Below, one piece after another: positions 35,947 through 45,118 of a stretch of 64,000 nucleotides of DNA. The notes under the pieces were generated by a model. The model did not search any database and was not told the DNA's origin. It was given only the letters and a program-made list of their open reading frames with translations. A program made the translations under genes and the position numbers. Source of the DNA: Reichenbachiella sp. 5M10 (lineage in GTDB: Bacteria; Bacteroidota; Bacteroidia; Cytophagales; Cyclobacteriaceae); the NCBI RefSeq assembly GCF_002742335.1, contig NZ_MDGR01000007.1, positions 3,724,501-3,788,500 of the forward strand. Reading direction: 5' to 3'. Each line of letters starts with the position of its first letter. Position 1 is the stretch's first letter.

Positions 35947-37269
35947 TTAGGGAGCAGGATTGACAACAAAACTTGTGGAACCTGTACTGGTGACTTGGCT
36001 TCCATTCCCTTCGTTGTAGTAGATCTGGGCTGATACAGACTGATACATGCTCAAACCTGCCGTATTAAAACCAGAGTAGGTATAGGGTGCGCTTGTTAGC
36101 TTGTACCTTGTTGCATTAGAAGTATATACAACACTATCGATTTCATTCTCAACATCACTGATATTGATCATAAAGCTAATCACTTCTCCTTCATCAAATT
36201 CCTCGTTACTGACAGGATTGGCTATTTCTCCTTTTGGAGTATAGTTAGAAGGCACATCTAAATTCACATTGATCACATCACTTCTTGTCGCTCCTGCCTC
36301 ATCCGTAGCGATTACTTCTATGGTGTTTAAGCCCGCACTATTGTCAGCTGTATTCCAACGGTACGTAGTATGCAAGCCGTCATCGATATCATCCTTTGAA
36401 TAGGTAGCAACAGTACTCCCGTTGATTTTATACTCCACACTCGCAAGGTCAGAATCCGTAATATTCGCATTGACATTGTAGAAGTTGCCATGTGTCCATG
36501 ACGACAAAGCGGTAGGTGAAGTGATATCCACATCAGGTCCATCGTTCAAATCATCATTGATCACAATCTCTCCTATGTCTTCATCCGAATGTCCTTCAGA
36601 GTTTGTCGCAATGACAGAAATCGAATACTTCCCTGGCCCCAAGTCTTTGGTATTATAATTCCATGTATATGGCTTTTGCGTATAGGAAATTTCTTCCACC
36701 CCATCAATAAAGTAGGTCACACTTGCTATCGTTACTCCTGGTTCCCCATTGTTCGTAACTGTCGCGCCAATGGAAACAATATCACCCGCATCATATTCAT
36801 TATCCCCCGCAGGCAAACTCAAAGTAACCTTCACCGCTTTCAAGGCTCCATCTGAAGTTAAGTCTTCTGGTGACACACCTGTGGCGTCATGCCACGCATC
36901 CGCAACTAGGTCAGTCATTCTCTCTGTCAAACCTGCGAAGCGACTATATTTTCCTGTCATCGTATCATCGCCATCCTGCCAATCTGCACCAGGAATGAAA
37001 GCAATCACATCATAAGCCTTGTTTCCCTCAGGAGGAGCAAACATAAAAGTCGTGTCCTCTTCTGCAATGGCTTCAATGGCAGAATAAACTACCCCGTTGG
37101 TGAAAGTAAAAATGATGAGCCTTTCGTCCAACTCAGTTTCTGGGACATTTCTAAGCGTCAATGATACAGTTTTGGCTTCATCAGCCACTGTTGAACCACT
37201 TAGATCAATTTTTTCCTGACAAGCAAAACAAGCTGGTATCAGGGAGATTAGTAACAGTATACGTTTCAT
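35947..37269 (-). CDS. Lipoprotein with three Ig-like repeats
   Basis: A 440-residue predicted lipoprotein, signal ILLLISLIPACFAC. After an N-terminal domain (residues about 25-145) come three bacterial Ig-like modules, each with the strand pattern GDIVSIGATVTNN / VTYFIDGVEEI / YSISVIATNSEGHSDED, then VDITSPTALSSWTHGNFYNV ... VIATDEAGATRSD, then EIANPVSNEEFDEGEVISF. Likely surface-exposed (knowledge of SpLip-type Bacteroidota lipoproteins); target unknown. First gene transcribed of the leftward block. Confidence 0.75.
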   Translation of the reverse strand: MKRILLLISLIPACFACQEKIDLSGSTVADEAKTVSLTLRNVPETELDERLIIFTFTNGVVYSAIEAIAEEDTTFMFAPPEGNKAYDVIAFIPGADWQDGDDTMTGKYSRFAGLTERMTDLVADAWHDATGVSPEDLTSDGALKAVKVTLSLPAGDNEYDAGDIVSIGATVTNNGEPGVTIASVTYFIDGVEEISYTQKPYTWNYNTKDLGPGKYSISVIATNSEGHSDEDIGEIVINDDLNDGPDVDITSPTALSSWTHGNFYNVNANITDSDLASVEYKINGSTVATYSKDDIDDGLHTTYRWNTADNSAGLNTIEVIATDEAGATRSDVINVNLDVPSNYTPKGEIANPVSNEEFDEGEVISFMINISDVENEIDSVVYTSNATRYKLTSAPYTYSGFNTAGLSMYQSVSAQIYYNEGNGSQVTSTGSTSFVVNPAP

Positions 37270-37554
37270 ACTATAGTTAATTGGTTAGTAAAAAATAAGA
37301 GACAATATTAGCTAAATAATGGCTAAAAAACATACGCAAAAATGATAGTACACCTCAAAAAGGCATCTCAACAATTCTTGGTTTCATACCATTTCCTCTG
37401 AAAATAATCTCATCTCATACAACGCTTTCATTCGATTGAGGAGACGAATAAACCGGACTATCTAGCTTAAAAACAATTATTTATACCCCCCTTACACCTA
37501 CCGCTTTTAGCAAGCATACTCAGCACCATCATATGGGTAATGCTCATCATCATC
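37270..37554. other. Intergenic region between two leftward units
   Basis: No gene seen between the lipoprotein start (37269) and the end of the sugar isomerase gene (37555). A plus-strand AATGGCTAAAAAACATACGC stretch near 37320 is AT-rich and probably includes the promoter of the lipoprotein unit, but no clean consensus is visible. Confidence 0.4.
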
Positions 37555-38610
37555 TCACTCCAAGCCCAATATATTTCTCAGTTCCTTTTCATCCGTTTCT
37601 TTCCCTGCAAAGTCATCAAAGGTCTTTTGAGTTACTTCTATGATGTGATCGGCGATGAAAGGTGCGCCTTCTGCTGCCCCTTGCTCTGGTGACTTGATGC
37701 AACACTCCCACTCCAGTACTGCCCATCCGTCATACCCATACTGACTTAACTTGCTAAAAATGCTTCTGAAATCTACCTGTCCATCCCCCAGCGATCTGAA
37801 ACGCCCAGGTCTGTCTACCCAATCTTGATAGCCGCCATATACGCCTGATTTACCATTCGGATTGAACTCCGCATCCTTGACATGAAACATACGAATGTAC
37901 TCATGGTAGAAATCGATATACTGTAAGTAATCCAGCTGCTGCAGAACAAAGTGACTCGGATCATATAAAATTTTCGCGCTGCTGTGATTGCCCGTAGCAG
38001 CTAGGAATCGCTCGAAAGTCACCCCATCATGTAAGTCTTCGCCTGGATGAATCTCGTAGCAAACCTCCACACCACAGTCTTTGGCATGGTCAAGGATCGG
38101 CAGCCACCTGTCTGCCAGCTCTTTGAACCCTGCCTCCACCAACCCCGACGGTCGTTGTGGCCAGGGGTATACCGTATGAAAGAGCAACGAACCAGAAAAA
38201 GTCCCCATCACATCGATTCCTAAATTTTGACTAGCAGATACTGCCGACTTCATTTGGTCAATAGCCCAAGCCGTACGCGCTTTGGGATTGCCGTGAACTT
38301 CTTTGGGTGCAAACCCGTCAAACATGCTGTCATAGGCTGGATGTACGGCCACCAACTGCCCCTGAAGATGTGTTGAAATTTCCGAAATATCTAAATTGTA
38401 CTTGGCTGCTGTACCCTTCAGTTCGTCACAATAGTCCTTGCTCTCTCCAGCCTTTTTGATATCTATCAACCGTGTATCCCAAGCTGGGATTTGCACCGCT
38501 TTGTAGCCTAGGCTTGCTGCCCACTGGCACATGTTGTCGAGTGTATTGTATGGTGCTTGGTCTCCCGCAAACTGCGCTAAAAATATTGCTGGTCCTTTTA
38601 TTGTTTTCAT
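37555..38610 (-). CDS. Sugar phosphate isomerase/epimerase family protein
   Basis: TIM-barrel protein of the xylose isomerase-like (AP endonuclease 2) superfamily, 351 residues. Metal ligands are suggested by CYEIHPGEDLHDGVTFERFL, ILYDPSHFVLQQLDY, MFHVKDAEF and the terminal VLEWECCIKSPEQ. These enzymes isomerise or epimerise sugars or sugar-like carbonyl compounds. The frame opens at a TTG (38634); the ATG at 38610 begins MKTIKGPAIFLAQFAGDQAP and is preferred. It lies directly downstream of a Gfo/Idh/MocA oxidoreductase, a pair often found in catabolism of inositols or oxidised sugars. Confidence 0.85.
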   Translation of the reverse strand: MKTIKGPAIFLAQFAGDQAPYNTLDNMCQWAASLGYKAVQIPAWDTRLIDIKKAGESKDYCDELKGTAAKYNLDISEISTHLQGQLVAVHPAYDSMFDGFAPKEVHGNPKARTAWAIDQMKSAVSASQNLGIDVMGTFSGSLLFHTVYPWPQRPSGLVEAGFKELADRWLPILDHAKDCGVEVCYEIHPGEDLHDGVTFERFLAATGNHSSAKILYDPSHFVLQQLDYLQYIDFYHEYIRMFHVKDAEFNPNGKSGVYGGYQDWVDRPGRFRSLGDGQVDFRSIFSKLSQYGYDGWAVLEWECCIKSPEQGAAEGAPFIADHIIEVTQKTFDDFAGKETDEKELRNILGLE

Positions 38611-38637
38611 CGTTACGTTGTCTTCTATTGTCAATTA

Positions 38638-39807
38638 TTATTTTACCGCTACATCTGTCCAGACATTGCCCCCCTCAGTAGAGGCTACCATCGCATCAAT
38701 CAACGCCATCCCGCGTACGCCATCTTCTATCCCTGGATAATCATAAATCGTAAAATCAAGGCTTTGACCCGCGGCATGCGCTCTGATCGATCGCACAAAG
38801 TTTTTGTAAATATTCGCAAATGCTTCGAGGTAACCTTCGGGGTGCCCTGCAGGCACTCTACAAGCCGCCAAAGCCATTTCACTCAAGTAAGCATTGTTGC
38901 CGCCAGCCCTCAATATCTGCTTGGGCTGTCCCAGCATGGTGACCGCTAGTGAATTGTTATCCTCTTGTCTCCATTCCAACCCGCCTTTTTCTCCATAAAT
39001 ACGAATTTTTATACCGTTTTCTTCTCCGGTAGATACTTGCGAAGCAGATAACAATCCATGGGTACCTCCCTCAAACTCTAGCAATACATCGGCATCATCA
39101 TCTAACAACCGACCTTCCACCACGGTTTTCAACCGAGACAACACGCTGGTGATTTTGAGACCTGTCACATACTCAGCCATGTTCGCTGCATGCGTACCAA
39201 TATCTCCGAAACAACCACTCTTGCCACTGCGCTTAGGATCTGTACGCCACGCTGCCTGCTTGGCACCTGTGTCTTCGAGTTTTTCAGAGAGCCAACCCTG
39301 CGGATACTCTACATTGATTTTTTTTATCTTGCCCAGAGCACCCTCTTTGACCATGGATTTGGCCTGCTTGACCATCGGGTACCCGGTGTAAGTATGTGTC
39401 AGCGCAAAAGGCAGCCTAGTGCGCTCAATGATCTCCTGCATCTGCAATGCTTCGTCAAAATCAAAGCACATCGGTTTGTCCAGTATCACTGGAAATCCTG
39501 CCTCCAAAGCCAGTTGGGTCGGTTCGAAATGTACATGGTTTGGGGTCACGATAGAGACGAAATCCATTCTTTCGCCATCTGGCAAGCCTGCTTCTTTTTC
39601 AATCATCTCTGCGTAGGTCGCGTAACACCGCTCCTCTGGAAGGAAAAGTGCCTGACCCGAAGCCCTAGATACCTCTGGCTTGCTGCTAAATGCTCCGCAG
39701 ACCAACTCAATCTGCCCGTCCAAATTAGCGGCCAATCGGTGTACCTCACCAATGAAGGATCCTTGGCCGCCACCGATCATCCCCATGCGTAATTTTCTAC
39801 CTTTCAT
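38638..39807 (-). CDS. Gfo/Idh/MocA family oxidoreductase
   Basis: NAD(P)-dependent oxidoreductase of 389 residues. The N-terminal Rossmann loop MGMIGGGQGSFIGEVH, FVSIVTPNHVHFEPTQLALEAGFPVILDKPM with the catalytic-region EKP-like motif (DKP here), and GCFGDIGTHAANMAEYVTG with the H of the C-terminal domain are visible. It should oxidise a hydroxyl of a sugar or cyclitol. Followed by the isomerase gene after 27 bases, so the two form an operon read leftwards. The substrate is not evident; GGGQGSFIGxVHR is a subgroup often encoded in marine Bacteroidota polysaccharide catabolism. Confidence 0.87.
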   Translation of the reverse strand: MKGRKLRMGMIGGGQGSFIGEVHRLAANLDGQIELVCGAFSSKPEVSRASGQALFLPEERCYATYAEMIEKEAGLPDGERMDFVSIVTPNHVHFEPTQLALEAGFPVILDKPMCFDFDEALQMQEIIERTRLPFALTHTYTGYPMVKQAKSMVKEGALGKIKKINVEYPQGWLSEKLEDTGAKQAAWRTDPKRSGKSGCFGDIGTHAANMAEYVTGLKITSVLSRLKTVVEGRLLDDDADVLLEFEGGTHGLLSASQVSTGEENGIKIRIYGEKGGLEWRQEDNNSLAVTMLGQPKQILRAGGNNAYLSEMALAACRVPAGHPEGYLEAFANIYKNFVRSIRAHAAGQSLDFTIYDYPGIEDGVRGMALIDAMVASTEGGNVWTDVAVK

Positions 39808-40003
39808 AAAATAGTAATTGTCTTTTAATAATCGCTGATCGTCAACTCAGCACGTTTTTTTCAATCCCTAAGGTAATCAACCTCTTCTCATGGACAAAAA
39901 GGTTATTGACTCAAATCCAAGGGGCATTTGTTCATCTGTAGAAAAGCTACCTCCTCAGGCTCCGTGTGCCTCGCCGCAGATGGTATGCTGCGAGTCTCCT
40001 CCA
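39808..40003. other. Intergenic region
   Basis: 196 bases between the oxidoreductase gene start and the hydrolase gene end, both on the minus strand. No gene or clear terminator seen; an open frame on the plus strand crossing this region is judged a shadow. Confidence 0.4.
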
Positions 40004-41014
40004 CTAATCCTCCCCATCCATCGGACTCACAGGGTATTGATCCAAAAAACCAAGCATACGCTCGTTGATCACCTCGGGCTGATCCACCGACAGAAAATGT
40101 CCCGCATCACTGACGATCTCGGCCTCTACCCGTGGCAACACTTCCTTCGCCTTTTCAATCGTTTTTGGATTGTTCATAGCATCCTGATCCCCAATGAGCA
40201 ACAATACTGGTAGGCTGACAGCCTCCAAGTTCTCATCAGAAAACGGTCTCATCTTGACTATCAACAAATCTTCTTTTGAACTCCTTGTCCCTTCGAGGTA
40301 TTGGTTCTTGTATTCCTCTGCAATCTGATCAGCTTTGACAGACATGCCTGACATCATTTGATTGAGATCATCTTTGCTTGGTGAGATCGCATAGCTGATA
40401 TTGGAGATCATCTCCGCCCCAGGTTTGATCCAAGCGAAGGCCTGTACGGGACTTAACAATAGGAGTCGGTCCACTCGGTCTTCGTGCCTCATAGTATAAT
40501 TGAGGGCCAACCACCCTCCCTTCGAAGCACCTACAAAAGTAAACCGTTTCAATTTTAACCCTTCAAAAACTTGAGTATACCAATCCATCACTTGCTCCAT
40601 GTCATCCACTTTACCAGTCACTTTAGACTTGCCTGGTTCGAGTAGGTAGTCTATTGCGTAGATTCTGTACTTCTTTGACAGTGCTTTGATATTTGGATAC
40701 CACATTGTCGAACTGGCATTCATACCGTGCAAGAGCACCAAGGGTTCTGCATCCTTTGGGCCGCTAACCACTACATGTGCCTCTCCATAACTCGTCGGGA
40801 CGTAGACTTGATGATAGACTGTCTGCCACAGCATCAAGGTCTTGTCGTAAGCCTCGTAGTAGGCTTCATTTTCTGGAGATACTTTTTCTTCATAATACCC
40901 AAACTCTTCTATCAGTTGTTTCTTTCTGTCGTCCATTTCCACCTCTTCTTGTTTGCTTCGCTTGTCACAACTCCAACACATCAAACCCAACATTAACCAA
41001 ATCGCGTGCTTCAT
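40004..41014 (-). CDS. Alpha/beta hydrolase lipoprotein
   Basis: A 336-residue alpha/beta-fold hydrolase with a lipoprotein signal (AIWLMLGLMCWSC). Oxyanion loop LLHGMNASSTMW near 94-104, nucleophile elbow VGASKGG with S164, acid in LLLIGDQDAM, and catalytic histidine in SDAGHFLSVDQPE. It should hydrolyse an ester or similar bond outside the cytosol. Between the oxidoreductase unit and the two-component system; no evidence ties it to either. Confidence 0.87.
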   Translation of the reverse strand: MKHAIWLMLGLMCWSCDKRSKQEEVEMDDRKKQLIEEFGYYEEKVSPENEAYYEAYDKTLMLWQTVYHQVYVPTSYGEAHVVVSGPKDAEPLVLLHGMNASSTMWYPNIKALSKKYRIYAIDYLLEPGKSKVTGKVDDMEQVMDWYTQVFEGLKLKRFTFVGASKGGWLALNYTMRHEDRVDRLLLLSPVQAFAWIKPGAEMISNISYAISPSKDDLNQMMSGMSVKADQIAEEYKNQYLEGTRSSKEDLLIVKMRPFSDENLEAVSLPVLLLIGDQDAMNNPKTIEKAKEVLPRVEAEIVSDAGHFLSVDQPEVINERMLGFLDQYPVSPMDGED

Positions 41015-41143
41015 AGTTTACTTATCGAATAGTCATAGGCTCGTTTTCACAAAACAAGCCTCTCGCCAGTTAAGTTAACCCTATTTAACTCCCCAATTTG
41101 TACATTGAGACATAAAGCAATTCTTCCTCCCTGAAAAGCCATT

Positions 41144-41830
41144 TCACGCTTTCTTGATACGTAGTTTAAACCCCACTCCATGAATATTCTCAATCTCCAC
41201 CTGCTCATCACCGGAGAGATGCTTCCTCAGCTTGGAAATAAACACATCAAGACTGCGTCCTTTAAAATAATCATTGTCTCCCCAAAGCGCTACCAATACT
41301 TCATCACGCTTCACCACCGTATTCACTCGCTGATAGAGGTAATGTAGGATTTCAGCTTCGCGCCGGGTAAGTTTCTTGGTCTCTCTCTCACGAGACAACT
41401 GGAAGGAATCGAGATCAAAATGATAAGCCCCCACCTTGATCTGCTGCTGATTGTCCAATACCACTTGGCTCCTCTTCATGAATACTTCTACCCGGTAGAG
41501 CAATTCTTTGATTGAAAAAGGTTTGGTGATATAGTCATCTGCACCTACCTCAAAACCTGCCAACTTATCGTCTTGCAATGACTTAGCCGTCAAGAAAATG
41601 ATCGGAATAATAGGATTCACGGCCCTGATCTGTCTTGCCAGATATATTCCATCTCTCCTGGGCAGCATGATATCCAACAGACATAAATCATAAGTCGCTC
41701 CTTCATATGCGACCCATCCAGCATCACCATCTACACACAAGTCCACCTGATAGCCTTGCACGGCTAAATTATCTTTGATCACAAACCCCAGACTCTGATC
41801 ATCCTCTACAAGAAGTATTTTTTTGTTCAT
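41144..41830 (-). CDS. OmpR-family response regulator (RprY-like)
   Basis: A 228-residue response regulator. Receiver domain with acidic pocket LLVEDD, phosphoacceptor D53 in DLCLLDIMLPRRDG, conserved Lys in ITKPFS; then a winged-helix DNA-binding domain (residues about 132-228) with TRREAEILHYLYQRVNTVVKRDEVL and GRSLDVFISKLRKHL. It overlaps the histidine kinase gene upstream by 4 bases (ATGA), so the pair is made together. Target genes unknown. Confidence 0.9.
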   Translation of the reverse strand: MNKKILLVEDDQSLGFVIKDNLAVQGYQVDLCVDGDAGWVAYEGATYDLCLLDIMLPRRDGIYLARQIRAVNPIIPIIFLTAKSLQDDKLAGFEVGADDYITKPFSIKELLYRVEVFMKRSQVVLDNQQQIKVGAYHFDLDSFQLSRERETKKLTRREAEILHYLYQRVNTVVKRDEVLVALWGDNDYFKGRSLDVFISKLRKHLSGDEQVEIENIHGVGFKLRIKKA

Positions 41831-43092
41831 GACTTGTCTATGGGTAAAGTTACCATGATCTCAGTTCCCTCTCCCGCTCGGCTCATCGCTTCGACTTTGC
41901 CCCCATGTGCCTCTACGACCATCTTGACATAGTAGAGTCCCAGTCCGAAACCTTTGACATCATGTAGATTGCCCGTCGGCACGCGATAAAACTGACGAAA
42001 GATCGCTTTCAAATACTTGGCCTCCACCCCTTTCCCTTGGTCTGAGACAACCAAAGTCAAACCACCAACAGAGACCATCAGTGAAACCATCACCACCGGT
42101 TCACTACCACTGTATTTGATCGCATTGTCAATCAGATTGCTTACGACATTAGTCAGATGTACCTTGTCCCCATTTATAGGTGGCAGATCTTCTGCAACAC
42201 TCATCTCCAACCTGGCCGAGTCGTTGGCAACACGATAGCTACGCAATTGCTCACCTACAAGGTCCTCCATGTCCAATACCTCCCTCTTCAGTAGCATCTG
42301 ATTCTTAGAAACGTTGGACATTTGCAGCACCCGATCCACCTGACCTTGCAATCGATACGCCTCTCGCTGCACAATCTCTGCGTAGGTACTGAGTCGCTCT
42401 GGTTGCTTCACGATCCCAGGAATCTTTAACACCTCCGAGGCGATCGCCATAGTAGAAATAGGTGTGCGAAACTCATGCGTCATGTTATTGATAAAATCCT
42501 TTTGTATCTCAGACAATCTTTTTTGTCGAAAAATAATGAATAAACTGAGCGCGAAAAAAATCACCACTACCAAGACCAATAATGAGGAGAAAATCCAAAT
42601 CCCCATTTGACTGACTAACCCTGCGCTCTTGTGTGGGAAATACACCCCGAAATAATATTGATCCTTAAGGAGCTGAGGAAAAGATCCCAAAGCAGAGGCA
42701 ACCTCCATAGACTGCTCTACATCAACATACTGGCCGTACACCATCTCTCGATTGCTACAGTCGAAGATGCCGTATTCGAACCCCTCATGGATGGCTCTCG
42801 TTACAAATTCTCGCTTCAACAATGACTCCAAGGTCTTTGGAGCAATCTTATTGTTGACATAGACTATGAAATAATTGGACGAAACCTGCTCGATCGCGTC
42901 GGTGCGTGATACCTCTTGGTTGATTTGACATAAACTCTCTGTCACTTTGAGCAATGCACTTTTGACATTGTGATCGAACTGCTGATTACGGACATCAAAT
43001 GCCTTTTTCAACCAAAAGAACTGCACCGCCAATGTACCTACAATAGATATTGCTGCCATCACTACCAAAATCTGAAATGCTCTCCTGTTCAT
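41827..43092 (-). CDS. Sensor histidine kinase
   Basis: A 421-residue membrane sensor kinase. TM1 at about 8-29, an extracytoplasmic sensor region (30-160), TM2 at about 166-188 (WIFSSLLVLVVVIFFALSLF), then HisKA with the phosphoacceptor H206 in NNMTHEFRTPIS, and HATPase with N-box VVSNLIDNAIKYS, DQGKGV and GFGLGLYYVK. It should phosphorylate the regulator at 41144-41830. The signal is unknown. The DUF1573 gene divergently placed 180 bases away may be a target (inference). Confidence 0.9.
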   Translation of the reverse strand: MNRRAFQILVVMAAISIVGTLAVQFFWLKKAFDVRNQQFDHNVKSALLKVTESLCQINQEVSRTDAIEQVSSNYFIVYVNNKIAPKTLESLLKREFVTRAIHEGFEYGIFDCSNREMVYGQYVDVEQSMEVASALGSFPQLLKDQYYFGVYFPHKSAGLVSQMGIWIFSSLLVLVVVIFFALSLFIIFRQKRLSEIQKDFINNMTHEFRTPISTMAIASEVLKIPGIVKQPERLSTYAEIVQREAYRLQGQVDRVLQMSNVSKNQMLLKREVLDMEDLVGEQLRSYRVANDSARLEMSVAEDLPPINGDKVHLTNVVSNLIDNAIKYSGSEPVVMVSLMVSVGGLTLVVSDQGKGVEAKYLKAIFRQFYRVPTGNLHDVKGFGLGLYYVKMVVEAHGGKVEAMSRAGEGTEIMVTLPIDKS

Positions 43093-43271
43093 TGAAGTCC
43101 TCTCTTAATTGCATGGATTCTTTATAAAAATCGCCCTATATCCCCTAAACCTAGCCCAATCGCGCGATTTTAACATTCCATTAACAATAGATAGGATTGC
43201 GTTAACAGCTCCTAACACCAAGGATCGACATCTTTGATCCAAAATATTTCAAATCACAAACTATAAAAATC

Positions 43272-43640
43272 ATGAAAAATGTAATTCTAGCTCTTGGGCT
43301 CATCGTAGCACTCAGTGCCTTTCACATGACAAAAGAAAACAGTTTCGTCTGGGCTAAAACCCTGCATAACTACGGACAGATTAAGCAAGGAGTACCTGTG
43401 TCCACTTCCTTTGATTTCGTCAATGATGGAGATGTACCGCTCTTGATTCTTTCTGCCAAAGCCTCCTGTGGATGTACTGTCGCAGACTACACCAAAGGTG
43501 AAATTAAACCTGGAGAAAAAGGTCATGTCCGTACGACCTACAATGCCGCCAAGACCGGTAGCTTCCAAAAAAGTATCACTGTACAACCTAGTGTAGGTGC
43601 CCCTGTCCAACTCATGATCAAAGGGGAAGTGATACAATAA
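43272..43640 (+). CDS. DUF1573 exported protein
   Basis: A 122-residue exported protein of the DUF1573 family: signal MKNVILALGLIVALSAFHMT, followed by an Ig-like beta-sandwich with the conserved SFDFVNDGDVPLLILSAKASCGCTV core (cysteine pair in SCGC) and KPGEKGHVRTTYNAAKTGSFQKSITV. Such proteins are common and of unknown function in Bacteroidota, and resemble the ASPM/HYDIN-type fold. Divergent from the kinase-regulator operon. Confidence 0.83.
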   Translation: MKNVILALGLIVALSAFHMTKENSFVWAKTLHNYGQIKQGVPVSTSFDFVNDGDVPLLILSAKASCGCTVADYTKGEIKPGEKGHVRTTYNAAKTGSFQKSITVQPSVGAPVQLMIKGEVIQ

Positions 43641-43693
43641 AGACTATCTGACACTAAACGGGCACTATTGGTTTTGGGACGATACCTGTAGAA

Positions 43694-43737
43694 GACCCAG
43701 CATTGTCTTTTGGCCTGACTCTGGGTCAAAAGACAAT
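43694..43737. terminator. Bidirectional terminator between convergent genes with interlocking stems
   Basis: ATTGTCTTTTG (43702-43712) is perfectly complementary to CAAAAGACAAT (43727-43737), and GACCCAG (43694-43700) to CTGGGTC (43721-43727). The two pairings interleave and share one base, so only one at a time or a pseudoknot-like fold is possible. The location between two convergent gene ends fits a two-way terminator. Confidence 0.6.
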
Positions 43738-44244
43738 TCAATCTCTCCGAATACCCGTTGTAGTAAATGAAATCCCTTGTTGGCCTGAAGTGCGGATCAT
43801 CACCGCCTCAAAAAGAGGTTCCTTGGCTGGCGATGCATACCAATCAAAAATAAAATTCCCGCCGGTTCCTCCATACTCATCTTCTTCATCTATGATAATC
43901 TCCATCGTCTCCAAAGGCTTCAAGTAGATGTCATGATCTAGATAGTCATGCAGCAACTCCCCTCCAGAATCATAACTTTTAATACCTGAGATATAGAGTG
44001 TGTCCACATCATAAATATTACGCATACTCACCGTCACTGTCAAGCCATGCTTAGTGTCTTGATCAAAACTATTGATCTCGCTATAAATGGACAAATAGGT
44101 TGACCCCTTTTCCATCTGTGTTGAAGTATTCGCACTGACATGTCGCTCAAGCCACTGTTGGTTCGTGCGACTCATTTTAGAGGAGGTAGAGCCTGTACAA
44201 GACAGGACGAATAAGAGGAAAAATAACCAATAGATGTGACGCAT
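43738..44244 (-). CDS. DUF3124 lipoprotein
   Basis: A 168-residue lipoprotein: signal HIYWLFFLLFVLSC, then a DUF3124-type domain. The family hallmarks I can see are GLTVTVSMRNIYDVDTLYIS, KSYDSGGELLHDYL, KPLETMEIIIDEEDEYGGTGGNFIFDWYA. The function of the family is unknown. Convergent with the DUF1573 gene. Confidence 0.83.
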   Translation of the reverse strand: MRHIYWLFFLLFVLSCTGSTSSKMSRTNQQWLERHVSANTSTQMEKGSTYLSIYSEINSFDQDTKHGLTVTVSMRNIYDVDTLYISGIKSYDSGGELLHDYLDHDIYLKPLETMEIIIDEEDEYGGTGGNFIFDWYASPAKEPLFEAVMIRTSGQQGISFTTTGIRRD

Positions 44245-44349
44245 ACGCTTTTAATTTTCATACAATTTAAACGGTCGTCTCACAAATGCCATGAGTCACA
44301 CGACTTATTGCTACTTGCCAATAAAAAAGGAATCTTAAACCCCTACACA

Positions 44350-45048
44350 TTACGCTCCTTCGAGCCTCTCCTTGTGTCCACAATGCGAGCACTGGTAATG
44401 TTTTACTTTCAATTTGGAAGTCTCGCTAATTTCCTCTTTGACCATTTTGAGTGTGCGAAAATGACACTTGTGACAGATTCGATTGGTGGTTCCTTTGTAG
44501 GTTTCTATGATCGTATCTCCCGTCTTGTCATCCAACCATACATCAAAGTCATATGCCAATTGCTCCTCTTGGATTATCATCTCCTCGCTCAAGTATTCGT
44601 CCTCATCCTGCTCATTGAGCAAACGCATCGCGTGTCCCGTCTTCGGGTTATTGCGTTCCCTAAACCGGATGTCTGCAAGTCTATTTTCTAAGATGAATGG
44701 ATAATAATATGTCAGATAAGATTTGAACGCAAACGCTATCGTCACCCCAATCCCCAAAGGCAAGCCTGTCTTGAGTGAAAACACAAACACATGCGTAAAG
44801 TCTCGCTCATTCAACATAAAAACATTGAGCACAAGCGCTATCGCTATCGAGACGCCAATGGCAGACACCAGCATGACACGAATCTCATTGTTGAGCACGA
44901 AGCTATACTTGCCCGATCGGTTTCCCATGATCGACACAATCAACATGTAAATGATGTAGTTGGCACAAGCCAACAGCACCAATACCAAAGCAATCATGTG
45001 GGCGATATACGTCCAAATCTCTAGATAATTCGTAGGTTCTTGATTCAT
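44350..45048 (-). CDS. Membrane protein with C-terminal zinc ribbon
   Basis: A 232-residue protein with three N-terminal membrane segments (about 15-40, 58-80 and 92-115) followed by a cytosolic part ending in a zinc-ribbon: CHKC and CSHC, separated by 30 residues. I know no named family with this arrangement. The ribbon could bind RNA or protein, the membrane part anchor it. It stands alone between map and the DUF3124 lipoprotein gene. Confidence 0.68.
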   Translation of the reverse strand: MNQEPTNYLEIWTYIAHMIALVLVLLACANYIIYMLIVSIMGNRSGKYSFVLNNEIRVMLVSAIGVSIAIALVLNVFMLNERDFTHVFVFSLKTGLPLGIGVTIAFAFKSYLTYYYPFILENRLADIRFRERNNPKTGHAMRLLNEQDEDEYLSEEMIIQEEQLAYDFDVWLDDKTGDTIIETYKGTTNRICHKCHFRTLKMVKEEISETSKLKVKHYQCSHCGHKERLEGA

Positions 45049-45118
45049 ACAGGTCTTTTGGATTGATAATAAAGTTAAAAATAACTAAAAATAGGATATT
45101 TCTACCTTTATATAGTAC

